Below, piece after piece: positions 26,299 through 34,102 of a stretch of DNA of 64,000 bases. The DNA is taken from assembly GCA_026125795.1 (NCBI GenBank), contig JAHCKM010000001.1:2046001-2110000 (forward strand). Direction: 5' to 3'. The DNA is from Burkholderiaceae bacterium (GTDB taxonomy: Bacteria > Pseudomonadota > Gammaproteobacteria > Burkholderiales > Burkholderiaceae_C). The notes under the pieces are model-generated. The model had not been told where the DNA came from and made no database searches. It was given only the letters and a program-made list of their open reading frames with translations. Position 1 is the first letter of the stretch; every line of letters begins with the position of its first letter. The position numbers and the translations under genes were made by a program.

Positions 26299-27033
26299 AT
26301 GAACGCCGCCGACATCCTGCTCGACGTCAGCGACCTGCATGCCGGCTACGGCAAGGCCGAGGTGCTGTCGGGTTTGGCGCTGCGCGTGACGCGCGGCAGC
26401 GTGGTCAGCGTGATCGGACCCAACGGCGCCGGCAAGTCCACGCTGCTCAATTCGCTGATGGGTCTGTTGCAGGCGCGCGGCCACATCGTGTTCGATGGCG
26501 TCTCGCTGGCCGACGTGCCGCTCGAGGAGCGTGTGATGCGCGGCATGGCGCTGGTGCCCGAGAAGCGCGAGCTGTTCGGCTCGATGCCGGTGGAAGACAA
26601 CCTCGTGCTCGGCGGCTATCGCCAGATGCGCCGCGGCGTGGCGCAGTGGCGCAGCGCCATCGATCGGGTGTATGCGCTGTTTCCGCGGTTGAAGGAGCGG
26701 CGCCTGCAGCTGGCGGGCACCTTGTCGGGCGGCGAGCGCCAGATGCTCGCGGTGGGCCGCGCGCTGATGGCTGATCCGCAGCTGCTGATGCTCGACGAGC
26801 CGAGCCTCGGGCTCGCACCGCTGGTGGTGCGCGAGGTGTTTCGCACCATCGCGCAGTTGCGCGAGAGCGGCGTGTCGATCCTGCTGATCGAGCAGAACGC
26901 GCGCGCCGCGCTCGAGGTGTCGGACCACGGCTACGTGCTCGAGACCGGCTCGATCGCGCTGCAGGGCGAGGCCGCCACGCTCGCGCGCGACTCGCGCGTG
27001 ATCGACACCTACCTGGGGGCGCGCAAGTCATGA
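26299..27033 (+). CDS. ABC transporter ATP-binding protein (LivF type)
   Basis: The 244-residue ATPase has Walker A GPNGAGKSTLLN near residue 39, the signature LSGGERQMLAVGRAL near residue 140, Walker B LLMLDEPSLGLAP and an IEQNARAAL switch region typical of LivF. It would pair with the ATPase half of the preceding fusion. It starts 6 bp after that gene and overlaps the MarR gene start as ATGA, so transporter and regulator are co-translated. Confidence 0.94.
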   Translation: MNAADILLDVSDLHAGYGKAEVLSGLALRVTRGSVVSVIGPNGAGKSTLLNSLMGLLQARGHIVFDGVSLADVPLEERVMRGMALVPEKRELFGSMPVEDNLVLGGYRQMRRGVAQWRSAIDRVYALFPRLKERRLQLAGTLSGGERQMLAVGRALMADPQLLMLDEPSLGLAPLVVREVFRTIAQLRESGVSILLIEQNARAALEVSDHGYVLETGSIALQGEAATLARDSRVIDTYLGARKS

Positions 27034-27548
27034 GCGGCGAGGGCGGCCCGTCGCCGGCGGCAGAAGGCGTGCTCGCCGCCGACAGCGCGCTCGACCTCGG
27101 CACGCTGCGCGACGTGCTGGGTTTCCATGTCACGCTGGCCAACATCACCACCGTGGGCCTGTTCGAGCGCCATGTGGGGCAGCCGTTCGCGCTGCGCAAG
27201 GCCGAGTACTCGCTGCTGATGCTGCTGCTGGCCAACGGCAGCACGCCGGCCAAGCGCCTGGCGCGCACGCTGCGGCTGTCGGCGCCGGCGTTCACCATGC
27301 TGATCGACCGCATGCAGGACAAGCAGTGGCTGCGGCGCGAACGCAACCCGGCCGACCGGCGCTCGCAGCTCATCGTGCTCAGCGCCGACGGGCAAGCGTT
27401 GGCGCGGCGCGCGCAGGCGGCATCCAAGACGATGGAAGCGAGCCTGCAACGGCGCCTGAGCCGCGCCGAGCGCGCCATGCTGATCGAGCTGCTGGCCAAG
27501 CTGTCGGGCCATCGCGACGACGAGTCCGACGACGCCACCCCGAGCTGA
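27030..27548 (+). CDS. MarR-family transcriptional regulator
   Basis: The 172-residue protein has a winged helix-turn-helix: FALRKAEYSLLMLLLANG, then TPAKRLARTLRLSAPAFTMLID as recognition region and RNPADRRSQLIVLSADGQA as the wing. MarR proteins of this type commonly repress aromatic-acid operons and release DNA on binding a CoA thioester or the acid. It ends the operon 18714-27548, and two candidate operators lie at the operon's divergent promoter. It is followed at once by tRNA-Asp. Confidence 0.92.
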   Translation: MSGEGGPSPAAEGVLAADSALDLGTLRDVLGFHVTLANITTVGLFERHVGQPFALRKAEYSLLMLLLANGSTPAKRLARTLRLSAPAFTMLIDRMQDKQWLRRERNPADRRSQLIVLSADGQALARRAQAASKTMEASLQRRLSRAERAMLIELLAKLSGHRDDESDDATPS

Positions 27549-27565
27549 CGCGCGAAGCGCTCTGT

Positions 27566-27571
27566 TATACT
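27566..27571 (+). promoter_or_regulatory. -10 element of the tRNA-Asp promoter
   Basis: TATACT, with only a weak -35 candidate upstream (CTGACG at 27545-27550, spacing 15), would start transcription about 18 bases before the tRNA. It is followed by a GC-rich GCCGCGC discriminator of the kind found at stringently controlled stable-RNA promoters. Confidence 0.55.
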
Positions 27572-27595
27572 GCCGCGCTTTCGGTCGAGCGCAGC

Positions 27596-27672
27596 GGAGT
27601 GGTAGTTCAGTCGGTTAGAATACCGGCCTGTCACGCCGGGGGTCGCGGGTTCGAGTCCCGTCCACTCCGCCA
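27596..27672 (+). tRNA. tRNA-Asp (anticodon GTC)
   Basis: The 77-base sequence folds as a complete cloverleaf. The acceptor stem GGAGTGG pairs with CCACTCC, the D-loop contains AGTCGGTTAGA, the anticodon arm CCGGC/GCCGG encloses CTGTCAC with anticodon GTC, and the T arm is GCGGG-TTCGAGT-CCCGT. The 3' CCA is encoded. It closely resembles other bacterial tRNA-Asp genes. Confidence 0.98.
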
Positions 27673-27720
27673 GGATTCATCGATCACCAGCCGCCGCCGG
27701 GTGGCTGTCAGCGACGCAAG

Positions 27721-27746
27721 CAGCCACCTTCAAGGTGGCTGTTTTC
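27721..27746 (+). terminator. Intrinsic terminator downstream of tRNA-Asp
   Basis: CAGCCACC, loop TTCAA and GGTGGCTG form an 8-bp stem extendable by TT/AA, followed by TTTT. It ends transcription from the tRNA and possibly from the preceding operon. It abuts the stop codon of the convergent minus-strand gene, and its A-rich far side could serve that gene weakly as well. Confidence 0.85.
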
Positions 27747-28116
27747 ATTGCAGCGTCGGGTGCCCGAACAGCACCGGCGCGCCCGTCACCGTGCTGATCT
27801 GGCCTGCCAGCTGCGCGGCTTGATCGCGGGCGGGGCACGAGCCCACCTTGACCGAACCGGTGCCGGCGAGTTGCAGCGTGATCCACCACGCCACCGCACC
27901 GGCGCCGGAGGGCTCGTCGAACACACGGATGTGGCGGATTGTGCCGAACGGCGCCACCACCTTGCCCTGCTGGGTGATCGTGCGCGACAGCCGATCGAAC
28001 GCCGTCAGCATTCGGCCGTGCCGCAGCGTCAACGTGGTGGGCGACTCGGCCTGCACGACCAGGGCCTCGTCGGAGCGGCGTGTGAACCAGCGCGAGACCA
28101 GCGTGCGAACGTCCAT
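27745..28116 (-). CDS. Hypothetical protein, 123 residues
   Basis: The protein starts MDVRTLVSRWFTRRSDEALV and has alternating beta strands in the middle (LTLRHGRMLTAFDRL, VVAPFGTIRHIRVFD, AVAWWITLQLAGTGSVKVG). The overall look is that of a small PH-like or beta-rich soluble domain. I do not recognise the family. There is no signal peptide, although a Trp-rich amphipathic start could touch the membrane. It stands alone, converging on tRNA-Asp. The ATG at 28116 lacks a strong ribosome binding site. Confidence 0.65.
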   Translation of the reverse strand: MDVRTLVSRWFTRRSDEALVVQAESPTTLTLRHGRMLTAFDRLSRTITQQGKVVAPFGTIRHIRVFDEPSGAGAVAWWITLQLAGTGSVKVGSCPARDQAAQLAGQISTVTGAPVLFGHPTLQ

Positions 28117-28441
28117 GGCGGTGGGTGAAAGGTGACGGTGGAACCAGGGTGGGAGTGTCGCCCAACGCAAGCAAGGAGTGCACCGAGCAAGTCTCGCAGC
28201 CCTCTGCTTGGGTGGATGTCGCCGAGTGTCTGCGGCCCCCGCTTATCCACATGGGGGGCGTCACGTCAACTCACTGTTATTGCTGCAATTGTTGCGCTTG
28301 CCGGACCGTCGCGGCGGACGGCGGCAGGTATTCGACGGCGCCGGCGGCGCCCACGATCCGTGGAGATCGGCAAAACCTGCCAGGGCTTCAGGCCGGCGTC
28401 TGGGATCGATCCACAAAGATGTCCACAGGCCGCCCGCGCCG
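28117..28441. other. Intergenic region with a perfect DnaA box
   Basis: No gene is convincing in this 325-bp space between two minus-strand genes. It contains one perfect DnaA-box sequence TTATCCACA at 28243-28251 and two imperfect ones (CGATCCACA at 28407-28415 and ATGTCCACA at 28419-28427). No AT-rich unwinding element or dnaA/dnaN neighbour is present, so an origin is unlikely. Confidence 0.5.
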
Positions 28442-30199
28442 TCACGCCGGCCCCGTGTAGAGCCGCTCGACCGCCTCGCGCACGGCTCGGCGCGACGCCT
28501 GCGCGTCGGCCGGATCGTCTTCGATGCGGCGCACCTGCGCCGCCAACTCGGGATCTTTGATGGCGCGCTCGATCCACGCCGAGTAGTCGTGTCGGCGCAG
28601 GTGGTGCAGCCACGTGTCGTCGTCGACGCCGTCGCCGATCTGCAGAAACACCAACAGGTTCTGCGCGCGCAGCTTGAGCTTGCCCTCGGGCCCGATGAAG
28701 TGGAACGAGCGATCGTTCGGCAGCTCGCCTTCGACGTACTTGCGGTGGTGGCGCCGCTGCTGCGAGCGGCTCGGCTGCAGCTGCAGCCGGTGCAGCGCCG
28801 GTCCGGCCGCCGCCAGCCACACCAGCGCTTGACCGGGCTGCAGGGCGGCAGTCTCGGGCGCCGGTTGCCCGGGCAGCGTCAGGCGGCGCCCGGTGGCGGC
28901 CGCGAACGCCTGCACCGAACGCTCGGCTTCGCCGCCAACGACGATCAAGCCATTGATCCGCTGCAGCAGCGCAGGCGCCAGGACCTCAGGGTGCACGGTG
29001 ACGAAGATCACCCGGTCCAGGCGCGCGCCGAGCTCGCAGATTGCCGGCGGCAGCTCGCGGCCCAGCATGTGATGCGCCTCGTCGACCACCAGCACGTGCG
29101 GCTGGCCGGTGCGCAGCCGGCGCTGCTCGATCAACGGCACCATCGCGGCGAAGAAGCGCGGCCTTTCCTCCAGCGGCAAGCCGAGCAGGTTGAACACGAT
29201 GTTGCTGCCGGTGGCCAGCGCCTGCGTCACCTCGTCGAGCGACAGCGGGTTCTTCTGCGTGCCCACCACCACCGCGTGGGGCGCATCGAGATAGTCGCCC
29301 TCGGGGTCGATCACGCAGAACGAATACTCCTTGTCGGCCAACTGCTCCAGCACCGCCTTGGCGGCCGTCGATTTGCCGCTGCCGGAGCGGCCGGTCACCA
29401 GCAGCGACGCATGCAGCGGGTTGACACGCAGCGGCGCATCGTCGCTGACGTGGCCCAGCACGATCTCGTGGCGCGCGGACAGGCGCGCACGGCCCGCCAG
29501 ATCGTCGGCCAGCAGCTCGTCGATCAGCTCGCGCACGCCGGCATCGCGGCGGCCCTGCGTGACGATGTCGGCAGCCTCCTTGAGCGCCGGCAACGCATTG
29601 GCCACCGCCACGGCCACCTGGCAGCGCGCCAGCAGGGCGTGGTCGTTCTCGGCGTCGCCCACGCCGATCGCGTTGTGGCGCGACAGCTCGAGCGACTTCA
29701 ACGCGGCATCGAGCCCGCTGGCCTTGTTGACGCCCGACGGCAGCACCATCACCGCGCCCTTGTTGAACACCACGCTCAGCTCGAGCCCCAGTTCGCGCAG
29801 CGCCTCCAGCACCGTGGTGTCGTGCGGCTCCCACGTGGCGACGATGGCACGCCCGACCGACAGCGGCTCCACATGGCGCCGTCGCAGCTCGTGCACGAGA
29901 GCCTGCGACGGTGCATCGCACAACAAGGTCTCCTCCGACGTGGCCGGCGTGAACAGCAGCGCGCCGTTTTCCGCCACCACGCGGTCGAACACATCCAGGC
30001 GCGCGAAGACGCGCCGCAGATCGTCGAGCTCGCGCCCGGTCACCAGCAGCAGGCGGCGGCCGCTGGCGGCCACGCGCTCGAGCGCGCCCACCATCGCGTC
30101 GGAAACAACGCCGTCGTGCGCGATCGTGCCGTCGAAATCGCAGCACAGCGCGAGGTAGCGGTGCAGGGCGGTCTTGTGGTTCTTGTGTTCAGGCGGCAT
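28442..30199 (-). CDS. HAD phosphatase fused to a HerA/FtsK-like ATPase
   Basis: The 585-residue protein has an N-terminal Cof-type HAD phosphatase (residues about 12-230) with CCDFDGTIAHDG (Asp nucleophile), LLVTGRELDDL and GVGDAENDHALL. A P-loop ATPase follows, with Walker A VTGRSGSGKST near residue 265 and Walker B HVLVVDEAHHML near residue 360. A charged C-terminal tail contains FHFIGPEGKLKLRAQNLLVF. The start MPPEHKNHK at 30199 overlaps the end of the BrkB-like gene by 11 bp. The phosphatase substrate and the polymer or target of the ATPase are unknown. Confidence 0.9.
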   Translation of the reverse strand: MPPEHKNHKTALHRYLALCCDFDGTIAHDGVVSDAMVGALERVAASGRRLLLVTGRELDDLRRVFARLDVFDRVVAENGALLFTPATSEETLLCDAPSQALVHELRRRHVEPLSVGRAIVATWEPHDTTVLEALRELGLELSVVFNKGAVMVLPSGVNKASGLDAALKSLELSRHNAIGVGDAENDHALLARCQVAVAVANALPALKEAADIVTQGRRDAGVRELIDELLADDLAGRARLSARHEIVLGHVSDDAPLRVNPLHASLLVTGRSGSGKSTAAKAVLEQLADKEYSFCVIDPEGDYLDAPHAVVVGTQKNPLSLDEVTQALATGSNIVFNLLGLPLEERPRFFAAMVPLIEQRRLRTGQPHVLVVDEAHHMLGRELPPAICELGARLDRVIFVTVHPEVLAPALLQRINGLIVVGGEAERSVQAFAAATGRRLTLPGQPAPETAALQPGQALVWLAAAGPALHRLQLQPSRSQQRRHHRKYVEGELPNDRSFHFIGPEGKLKLRAQNLLVFLQIGDGVDDDTWLHHLRRHDYSAWIERAIKDPELAAQVRRIEDDPADAQASRRAVREAVERLYTGPA

Positions 30200-31127
30200 G
30201 GTAGGTCTCGCGCCCGCGTGCCGATGGTTGCCGCGGCGCGGGTTCGTTGCCGCCGAGCGAACGCATCGAGCCGAAGGTCTTGGCGTACACCCAGGTGAAC
30301 TCGGCGCCGAGCAGGAAAATCTGCGCCGAGTAGTACACCCACAGGAACACCACGGCGATCGATCCCGCGGCGCCGAAGCCCGACGCGATGCCGGTCTTGC
30401 CAATGTACAGGCCGATCAGGAACTTGCCGACGCTGAACAGCACCGCGGTGGCCACCGCGCCCATCCACACGTCGTGCCAGCGCACCTTCACGCGCGGCAT
30501 TAGCTTGTAGATGAGCGCGAACACCGCGGTGGTCATGAACAGGCCCACCAGCTGGTTCACCGCTTGCAGCAACAACTCCCATTCGCCGAACACGCCGCCC
30601 CACCACTTGCCGAGCGCGGCGATCGCCGCGCTGAGCACGAGCGAGACCATCAGCAGGAACGCGATGCCGAGGATCATGCCGAACGACAGCAGGCGCGCGC
30701 GCAGCAGGCCCCACAAGCCGCTGGTGCCCTCGCGCGCCGGCGCGCGCCAGATGCGATCGAGGTCATCCTGCAGTTCGCCGAACACCGTGGTGGCGCCGAT
30801 CAGCAGTGTGACCACGCCCACCACCGTGCCGAGCACCCCGCGCTCGGGCTCGCGCAGGCTGTTGAGCATCTGTTCGATGGCCCGTGCCGACTCGGTGCCC
30901 ACCAGCCCGGCGATCTGCTCGAACACCTCGCCGCGCGCCGCCTCCTCGCCGAACACCAGGCCGGTCACCGACACCACGATCAGCAGCATGGGTGCGAGCG
31001 AGAACACTGTGTAGTACGACAGCGCGGCGCCCATGCTCGGGGCATAGTCGCGCACCCAGGCGCCGGCCGCGGCTTTCACGAGGCCCCACCACTCGGCGAT
31101 GGAATGCAGGCGCATGGTATGCGGCAT
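30189..31127 (-). CDS. YihY/BrkB-family inner-membrane protein
   Basis: The 312-residue protein has about six transmembrane helices. The family hallmarks are MGAALSYYTVFSLAPMLLIV near residue 30, a WVYYSAQIFLLGAEFTWVYA segment near residue 265 and the long RxxxxxLxxLR-type amphipathic stretch after the first helix. Members were once annotated as ribonuclease BN or virulence factor BrkB; the molecular role is unsettled. The start MPHTMRLHS at 31127 is used, and 31115 is an alternative. It overlaps the HAD-ATPase gene, so the two are co-expressed. Confidence 0.9.
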   Translation of the reverse strand: MPHTMRLHSIAEWWGLVKAAAGAWVRDYAPSMGAALSYYTVFSLAPMLLIVVSVTGLVFGEEAARGEVFEQIAGLVGTESARAIEQMLNSLREPERGVLGTVVGVVTLLIGATTVFGELQDDLDRIWRAPAREGTSGLWGLLRARLLSFGMILGIAFLLMVSLVLSAAIAALGKWWGGVFGEWELLLQAVNQLVGLFMTTAVFALIYKLMPRVKVRWHDVWMGAVATAVLFSVGKFLIGLYIGKTGIASGFGAAGSIAVVFLWVYYSAQIFLLGAEFTWVYAKTFGSMRSLGGNEPAPRQPSARGRETYHAA

Positions 31128-31195
31128 CAGCAAGCACCGTTCCCCATCGCGGGCACAGCGGTTGCCGCCTTTCCCGACACAGCCCTCAGCTTGCC

Positions 31196-31393
31196 GTGAC
31201 CACCGTCCCCGACCCGCCCCGTGACCCCGGGCGCCCGCCTGCGCCGGCACCGTCGCCGCCGGGCCAGTGGCCGGAAGACCCGCGCAGCGAAGAACCGGAG
31301 TTCGTCGACGAACCCGATCTGCCGGCCGGCGAGCCGAGCGGCCAGCCGACGCGCACGCCAAGCCTTCCTTGCACAAAGGAGCGCACGCCATGA
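31196..31393 (+). CDS. Small Pro/Glu-rich protein
   Basis: This 65-residue frame from a GTG reads VTTVPDPPRDPGRPP and later EEPEFVDEPDLPAGEPSG, a disordered acidic, proline-rich protein. The evidence that it is translated is its stop, which overlaps the ATG of the DUF3072 gene as ATGA. No clear ribosome binding site precedes the GTG. Function is unknown. Confidence 0.5.
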   Translation: MTTVPDPPRDPGRPPAPAPSPPGQWPEDPRSEEPEFVDEPDLPAGEPSGQPTRTPSLPCTKERTP

Positions 31394-31656
31394 CCGACAA
31401 ACGCACGATCCAGCAGGCCGATGCAGGCAACATGCGAAAGGACCCGGACGACTGGGTGAGCGGCGACGAGCCCATGACCGGCGCCCAGAAGGCGTACCTC
31501 AAGACCTTGTGCGAACAGAGCCGTCAGCCGTTCGACGACACGCTGACCAAGGCGCAAGCCTCCAAGCGCATCGATGAGCTGCACCGGATGACGCGGCGCG
31601 ACCAGGCGCCGGTCGTGGGGCGCGACGTTGCGGCCAACGGCGGCCCGCGCGCTTAG
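31390..31656 (+). CDS. DUF3072 protein
   Basis: This 88-residue protein contains the DUF3072 core: EPMTGAQKAYLKTLCEQSRQ near residue 28, then DDTLTKAQASKRIDELH, a small helical repeat also seen as a C-terminal domain in DNA-associated proteins. No signal or membrane segment is present. Function is unknown. It is translationally coupled to the proline-rich small protein upstream and converges on a thioesterase gene. Confidence 0.82.
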   Translation: MTDKRTIQQADAGNMRKDPDDWVSGDEPMTGAQKAYLKTLCEQSRQPFDDTLTKAQASKRIDELHRMTRRDQAPVVGRDVAANGGPRA

Positions 31657-31735
31657 GGTCGCACCATTCGGTCGGTGCCCGATCGCCACAGCGCAGGCCG
31701 CCACGCGCGGCGCGCGCGGGCCGCCATGACCGCCT

Positions 31736-32545
31736 TCACTCCTTGAACCAGGCCAGCTGGGTGGTGCTGGCCAGCAGGCGGCCGTGCTTCGACCAGATCT
31801 GAGCCGTCTGGTCTCCAAAGTTGCGCCCGAAGGCCTGCGCATCGGCCACGCCGAGCACCGGCTCGTCGCCCTGCGCGGCAATCTCCTCGGCCGAGGCGTG
31901 GAAGTGCACCGTCATCGTCACGGTGCCTGCCGGCACCAGCGTGCCCCGCACCTGGAACACGCGCACGAAGAACACGTCGCACAGCGCCGCCAGCGACAGA
32001 TGGTCGAGCGGCCGTCGCGGGTGGTCGGCCACCCACAACAGCGAATGCGCGGGCTGCGGCGCGGCGAACGGTTGCGCCTGCAGTTGCATCGCACCGCGCA
32101 CGAAACGGAACTCGTAGCGCTGCAGCCATGGGAGGCGAGTGCCGGTGTCCATCGGCGGCAGCGCGTCGGGCGGCGGCGCATCAGGCATCTTCGCCGGCTG
32201 GTGGGCCCAGGTCTCGCGCCGCCACGCGCAGACTAGGCTTGCGGTCGCGGCGATGGTGCCGCCTTGCGTCAGCTCCATCGACACGTGGCGCACCGACTTG
32301 CCGCTGCGCACCTCGCGCACTTCGATCTGGAACTCGCCCGCGACGAGCGCCGCGCAGTAGTTGACCGTGAGCGCAACCGGCTCGACGCCGCCGGGCTGCT
32401 CGAGCATGGCGGCCTTCAGCAGCACGGCGGCGGTGGTGCCGCCGAACGGTCCAGCCATGTTCCAGTAGGCGGCGGGCGCTTGTCCGTTGTAGCGGCCCTG
32501 GCCGGCCGATACGAGTGCGCAGGCGATGTCGAAGGGATGATCCAT
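31736..32545 (-). CDS. Acyl-CoA thioesterase family protein (double hotdog, TesB-like)
   Basis: The 269-residue protein has a double-hotdog thioesterase layout. Signatures include GPFGGTTAAVLLKAAM near residue 33, VNYCAALVAGEFQIEVREVR near residue 62 and GTVTMTVHFHASAEEIAAQG near residue 205, with QIWSKHGRLLASTTQLAWFKE at the end. It probably hydrolyses a medium-chain or aromatic acyl-CoA. It stands alone on the minus strand. The ATG at 32545 is chosen because the family begins just before FDIACALV. Confidence 0.82.
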   Translation of the reverse strand: MDHPFDIACALVSAGQGRYNGQAPAAYWNMAGPFGGTTAAVLLKAAMLEQPGGVEPVALTVNYCAALVAGEFQIEVREVRSGKSVRHVSMELTQGGTIAATASLVCAWRRETWAHQPAKMPDAPPPDALPPMDTGTRLPWLQRYEFRFVRGAMQLQAQPFAAPQPAHSLLWVADHPRRPLDHLSLAALCDVFFVRVFQVRGTLVPAGTVTMTVHFHASAEEIAAQGDEPVLGVADAQAFGRNFGDQTAQIWSKHGRLLASTTQLAWFKE

Positions 32546-32696
32546 GGCGGCGGATTGTTGCAGCGGCCGTCGGCCGCCACCGCTACGTCCGAGGTCAGAT
32601 GCCGTGTCGCGCTCGTGGTCTCGACCGGTGTTTCGTCGTCGAGCCCCGGCCAAACGGCCCGACGGCCGTTTTGGCAGAATCCGTCGCATGAGTCCG

Positions 32697-32760
32697 CGCC
32701 CAGACTCGCTTCGTTCGCCACCCCCGGCTCCGAAGGAGCCCCTTCGTGGTTGCTGGGCAC
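32697..32760. repeat. Dispersed GC-rich repeat, diverged copy
   Basis: CGCTTCGTTCGCCACCCCC, followed by GGCTCCGAAGGAGCC, resembles the ACGCTCACTTCGTTCGCTGC-type arm of the element at 21613. It lies 20 bp before the acetyltransferase ATG in the 234-bp gap that follows the divergent thioesterase gene. Confidence 0.55.
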
Positions 32761-32779
32761 AGCGGCGGCTTCGGGTGAC

Positions 32780-33295
32780 ATGACGACCGAAGCCGTGACC
32801 CTGCGCCTGGCCGATGCGGCCGATGCGGAGACGATCGCGCAGATGTCGCGCGACCTGATCGAGTCGGGGCTGGGTTGGCGCTATCGCGCCGACCGCGTGC
32901 GCCGTCTGATCGGCCGGCGCGACACCCTGGCGCTGGTGGCCTGTGGCCGCAGCGGCACCGTGGGATTCGGCGTGATGCAGTTTGACGACGAACATGCGCA
33001 CCTCACGCTGCTGGCGGTGCGGCCGTCGCACCAGCGCCAGGGCGTGGCGCGCCAGATCATGCAGTGGCTCCTGGAGTCGGCCCGTGTCGCCGGCATGGTG
33101 TCGGTGCACCTCGAACTGCGCGCCACCAACCGGCCGGCGCTGCATTTCTATCGCACGCTCGGCTTCGCGCAGACGTTGGTGCTGGCCGGCTACTACGAGC
33201 AGCGCGAGGCGGCGATCCGCATGATGGTTCTGCTGCGCGCGCCCGATGCGCAGCCGCCCGGCGACGACTGGCTGCAACGTGCCAGAAGAAGATGA
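32780..33295 (+). CDS. GNAT-family N-acetyltransferase
   Basis: The 171-residue protein has the GNAT fold, with the acetyl-CoA pyrophosphate loop in LAVRPSHQRQGVARQIMQ (Q/RxxGxG/A type) near residue 75 and the later RATNRPALHFYRTLGF motif of RimI-like enzymes. Substrate is unknown. The frame from ATG 32780 fits the conserved N-terminal strand VTLRLADAADAETIAQM. It converges on the ferritin-like gene. Confidence 0.88.
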   Translation: MTTEAVTLRLADAADAETIAQMSRDLIESGLGWRYRADRVRRLIGRRDTLALVACGRSGTVGFGVMQFDDEHAHLTLLAVRPSHQRQGVARQIMQWLLESARVAGMVSVHLELRATNRPALHFYRTLGFAQTLVLAGYYEQREAAIRMMVLLRAPDAQPPGDDWLQRARRR

Positions 33296-33339
33296 TTCGA
33301 ACCGGGCGGCGCGTTGCGCCGCCTGCTGTCCCCTTGCGC

Positions 33340-33885
33340 TCAACCAGCCATCCAGTCGCGCAACTCGTCGGCGTGTTCCTCCTCGACGGCGAGGATCTGC
33401 TCCAGCAGACGACGCGTGGTCGGATCCTTGTCGCCGATCAGCGCCACCATCTGCCGATAGGCCTCGATGGCCACGCGCTCGGCGATCAGGTTGGTGCGGA
33501 TCATGTCGTTCAGGTCTTGCGACTCGTCGTAGTCCGAGTGGCTGCGTTTCTGCAGCGTGGCGGGCTGGAAGTCGGGTTCGCCGCCGAGCTGCACGATCCG
33601 CTCGGCAATCTGGTCCGCGTGCGCCAGTTCCTCGTTGGCGTGCACCAGAAACTCCTCGGCGATCTTCGGCGAGTCGCGCCCGTGCGCGGTGAAGTGGTGG
33701 CGGCGGTAGCGCAGCACGCAGGTCAGTTCAGTGGCCAGCGCGTCGTTGAGCAGCCGCACGATGTCGTCGCGCCACGGGCCGTATGCGGGCGTGACGACGC
33801 CCTCGTCGCTGTGGCTCTTGGCGGCTTCAAGCGCTTGCGGGTCGAGTTGCAGGCGCTGCTCCGCGGGCTTGGCATCGGCTGGCAT
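33340..33885 (-). CDS. Ferritin-like (bacterioferritin-type) protein
   Basis: The 181-residue four-helix protein shows the ferritin-like di-iron pattern: ATELTCVLRYRRHHFTAHG near residue 52, HANEELAHADQIAER near residue 82, ERVAIEAYRQMVALIGDKD near residue 140 and EEEHADELRDWM near the end. It lacks the haem-ligand Met of classic bacterioferritin at an obvious place. Proteins of this group store iron or protect DNA. The ATG at 33885 follows a 217-bp space shared with the divergent gene at 34103. Confidence 0.85.
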   Translation of the reverse strand: MPADAKPAEQRLQLDPQALEAAKSHSDEGVVTPAYGPWRDDIVRLLNDALATELTCVLRYRRHHFTAHGRDSPKIAEEFLVHANEELAHADQIAERIVQLGGEPDFQPATLQKRSHSDYDESQDLNDMIRTNLIAERVAIEAYRQMVALIGDKDPTTRRLLEQILAVEEEHADELRDWMAG

Positions 33886-34016
33886 CGGGAATCCTCGCTG
33901 TGGTCGGCAATTGGGTAACGAGCAGCGTGTGCCCCATGTGCCGCGTGCACGATCGGTCGCCGGCGCGTCGGGCTGTCAGACGAGGCCGACGCGGCGCAGC
34001 TGCAGGGCGCGTCCGA

Positions 34017-34037
34017 CAGCCGATTTCCGATCGGCTG
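34017..34037. repeat. Perfect 8-bp inverted repeat in a divergent promoter region
   Basis: CAGCCGAT, TTCCG, ATCGGCTG forms a stem of 8 bp with a 5-base loop between the ferritin-like gene and the exported protein gene. There is no U tract, so an operator is likelier than a terminator. Confidence 0.4.
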
Positions 34038-34102
34038 ACAGGCGCCGCCCGGGCCGGCACGCTAACCTGACGCTTCGCCAGTCATGCAACGGAGGTTTGC
34101 CG

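Noticed and set aside
28117-28441. Replication origin
   Set aside because: Only one exact DnaA box, no AT-rich unwinding region, and no dnaA, dnaN, parAB or gidA neighbours.
27549-28441. Integrated element at the tRNA-Asp gene
   Set aside because: No integrase, no duplicated tRNA 3' end, and composition equal to neighbours; the genes beyond the tRNA look chromosomal.
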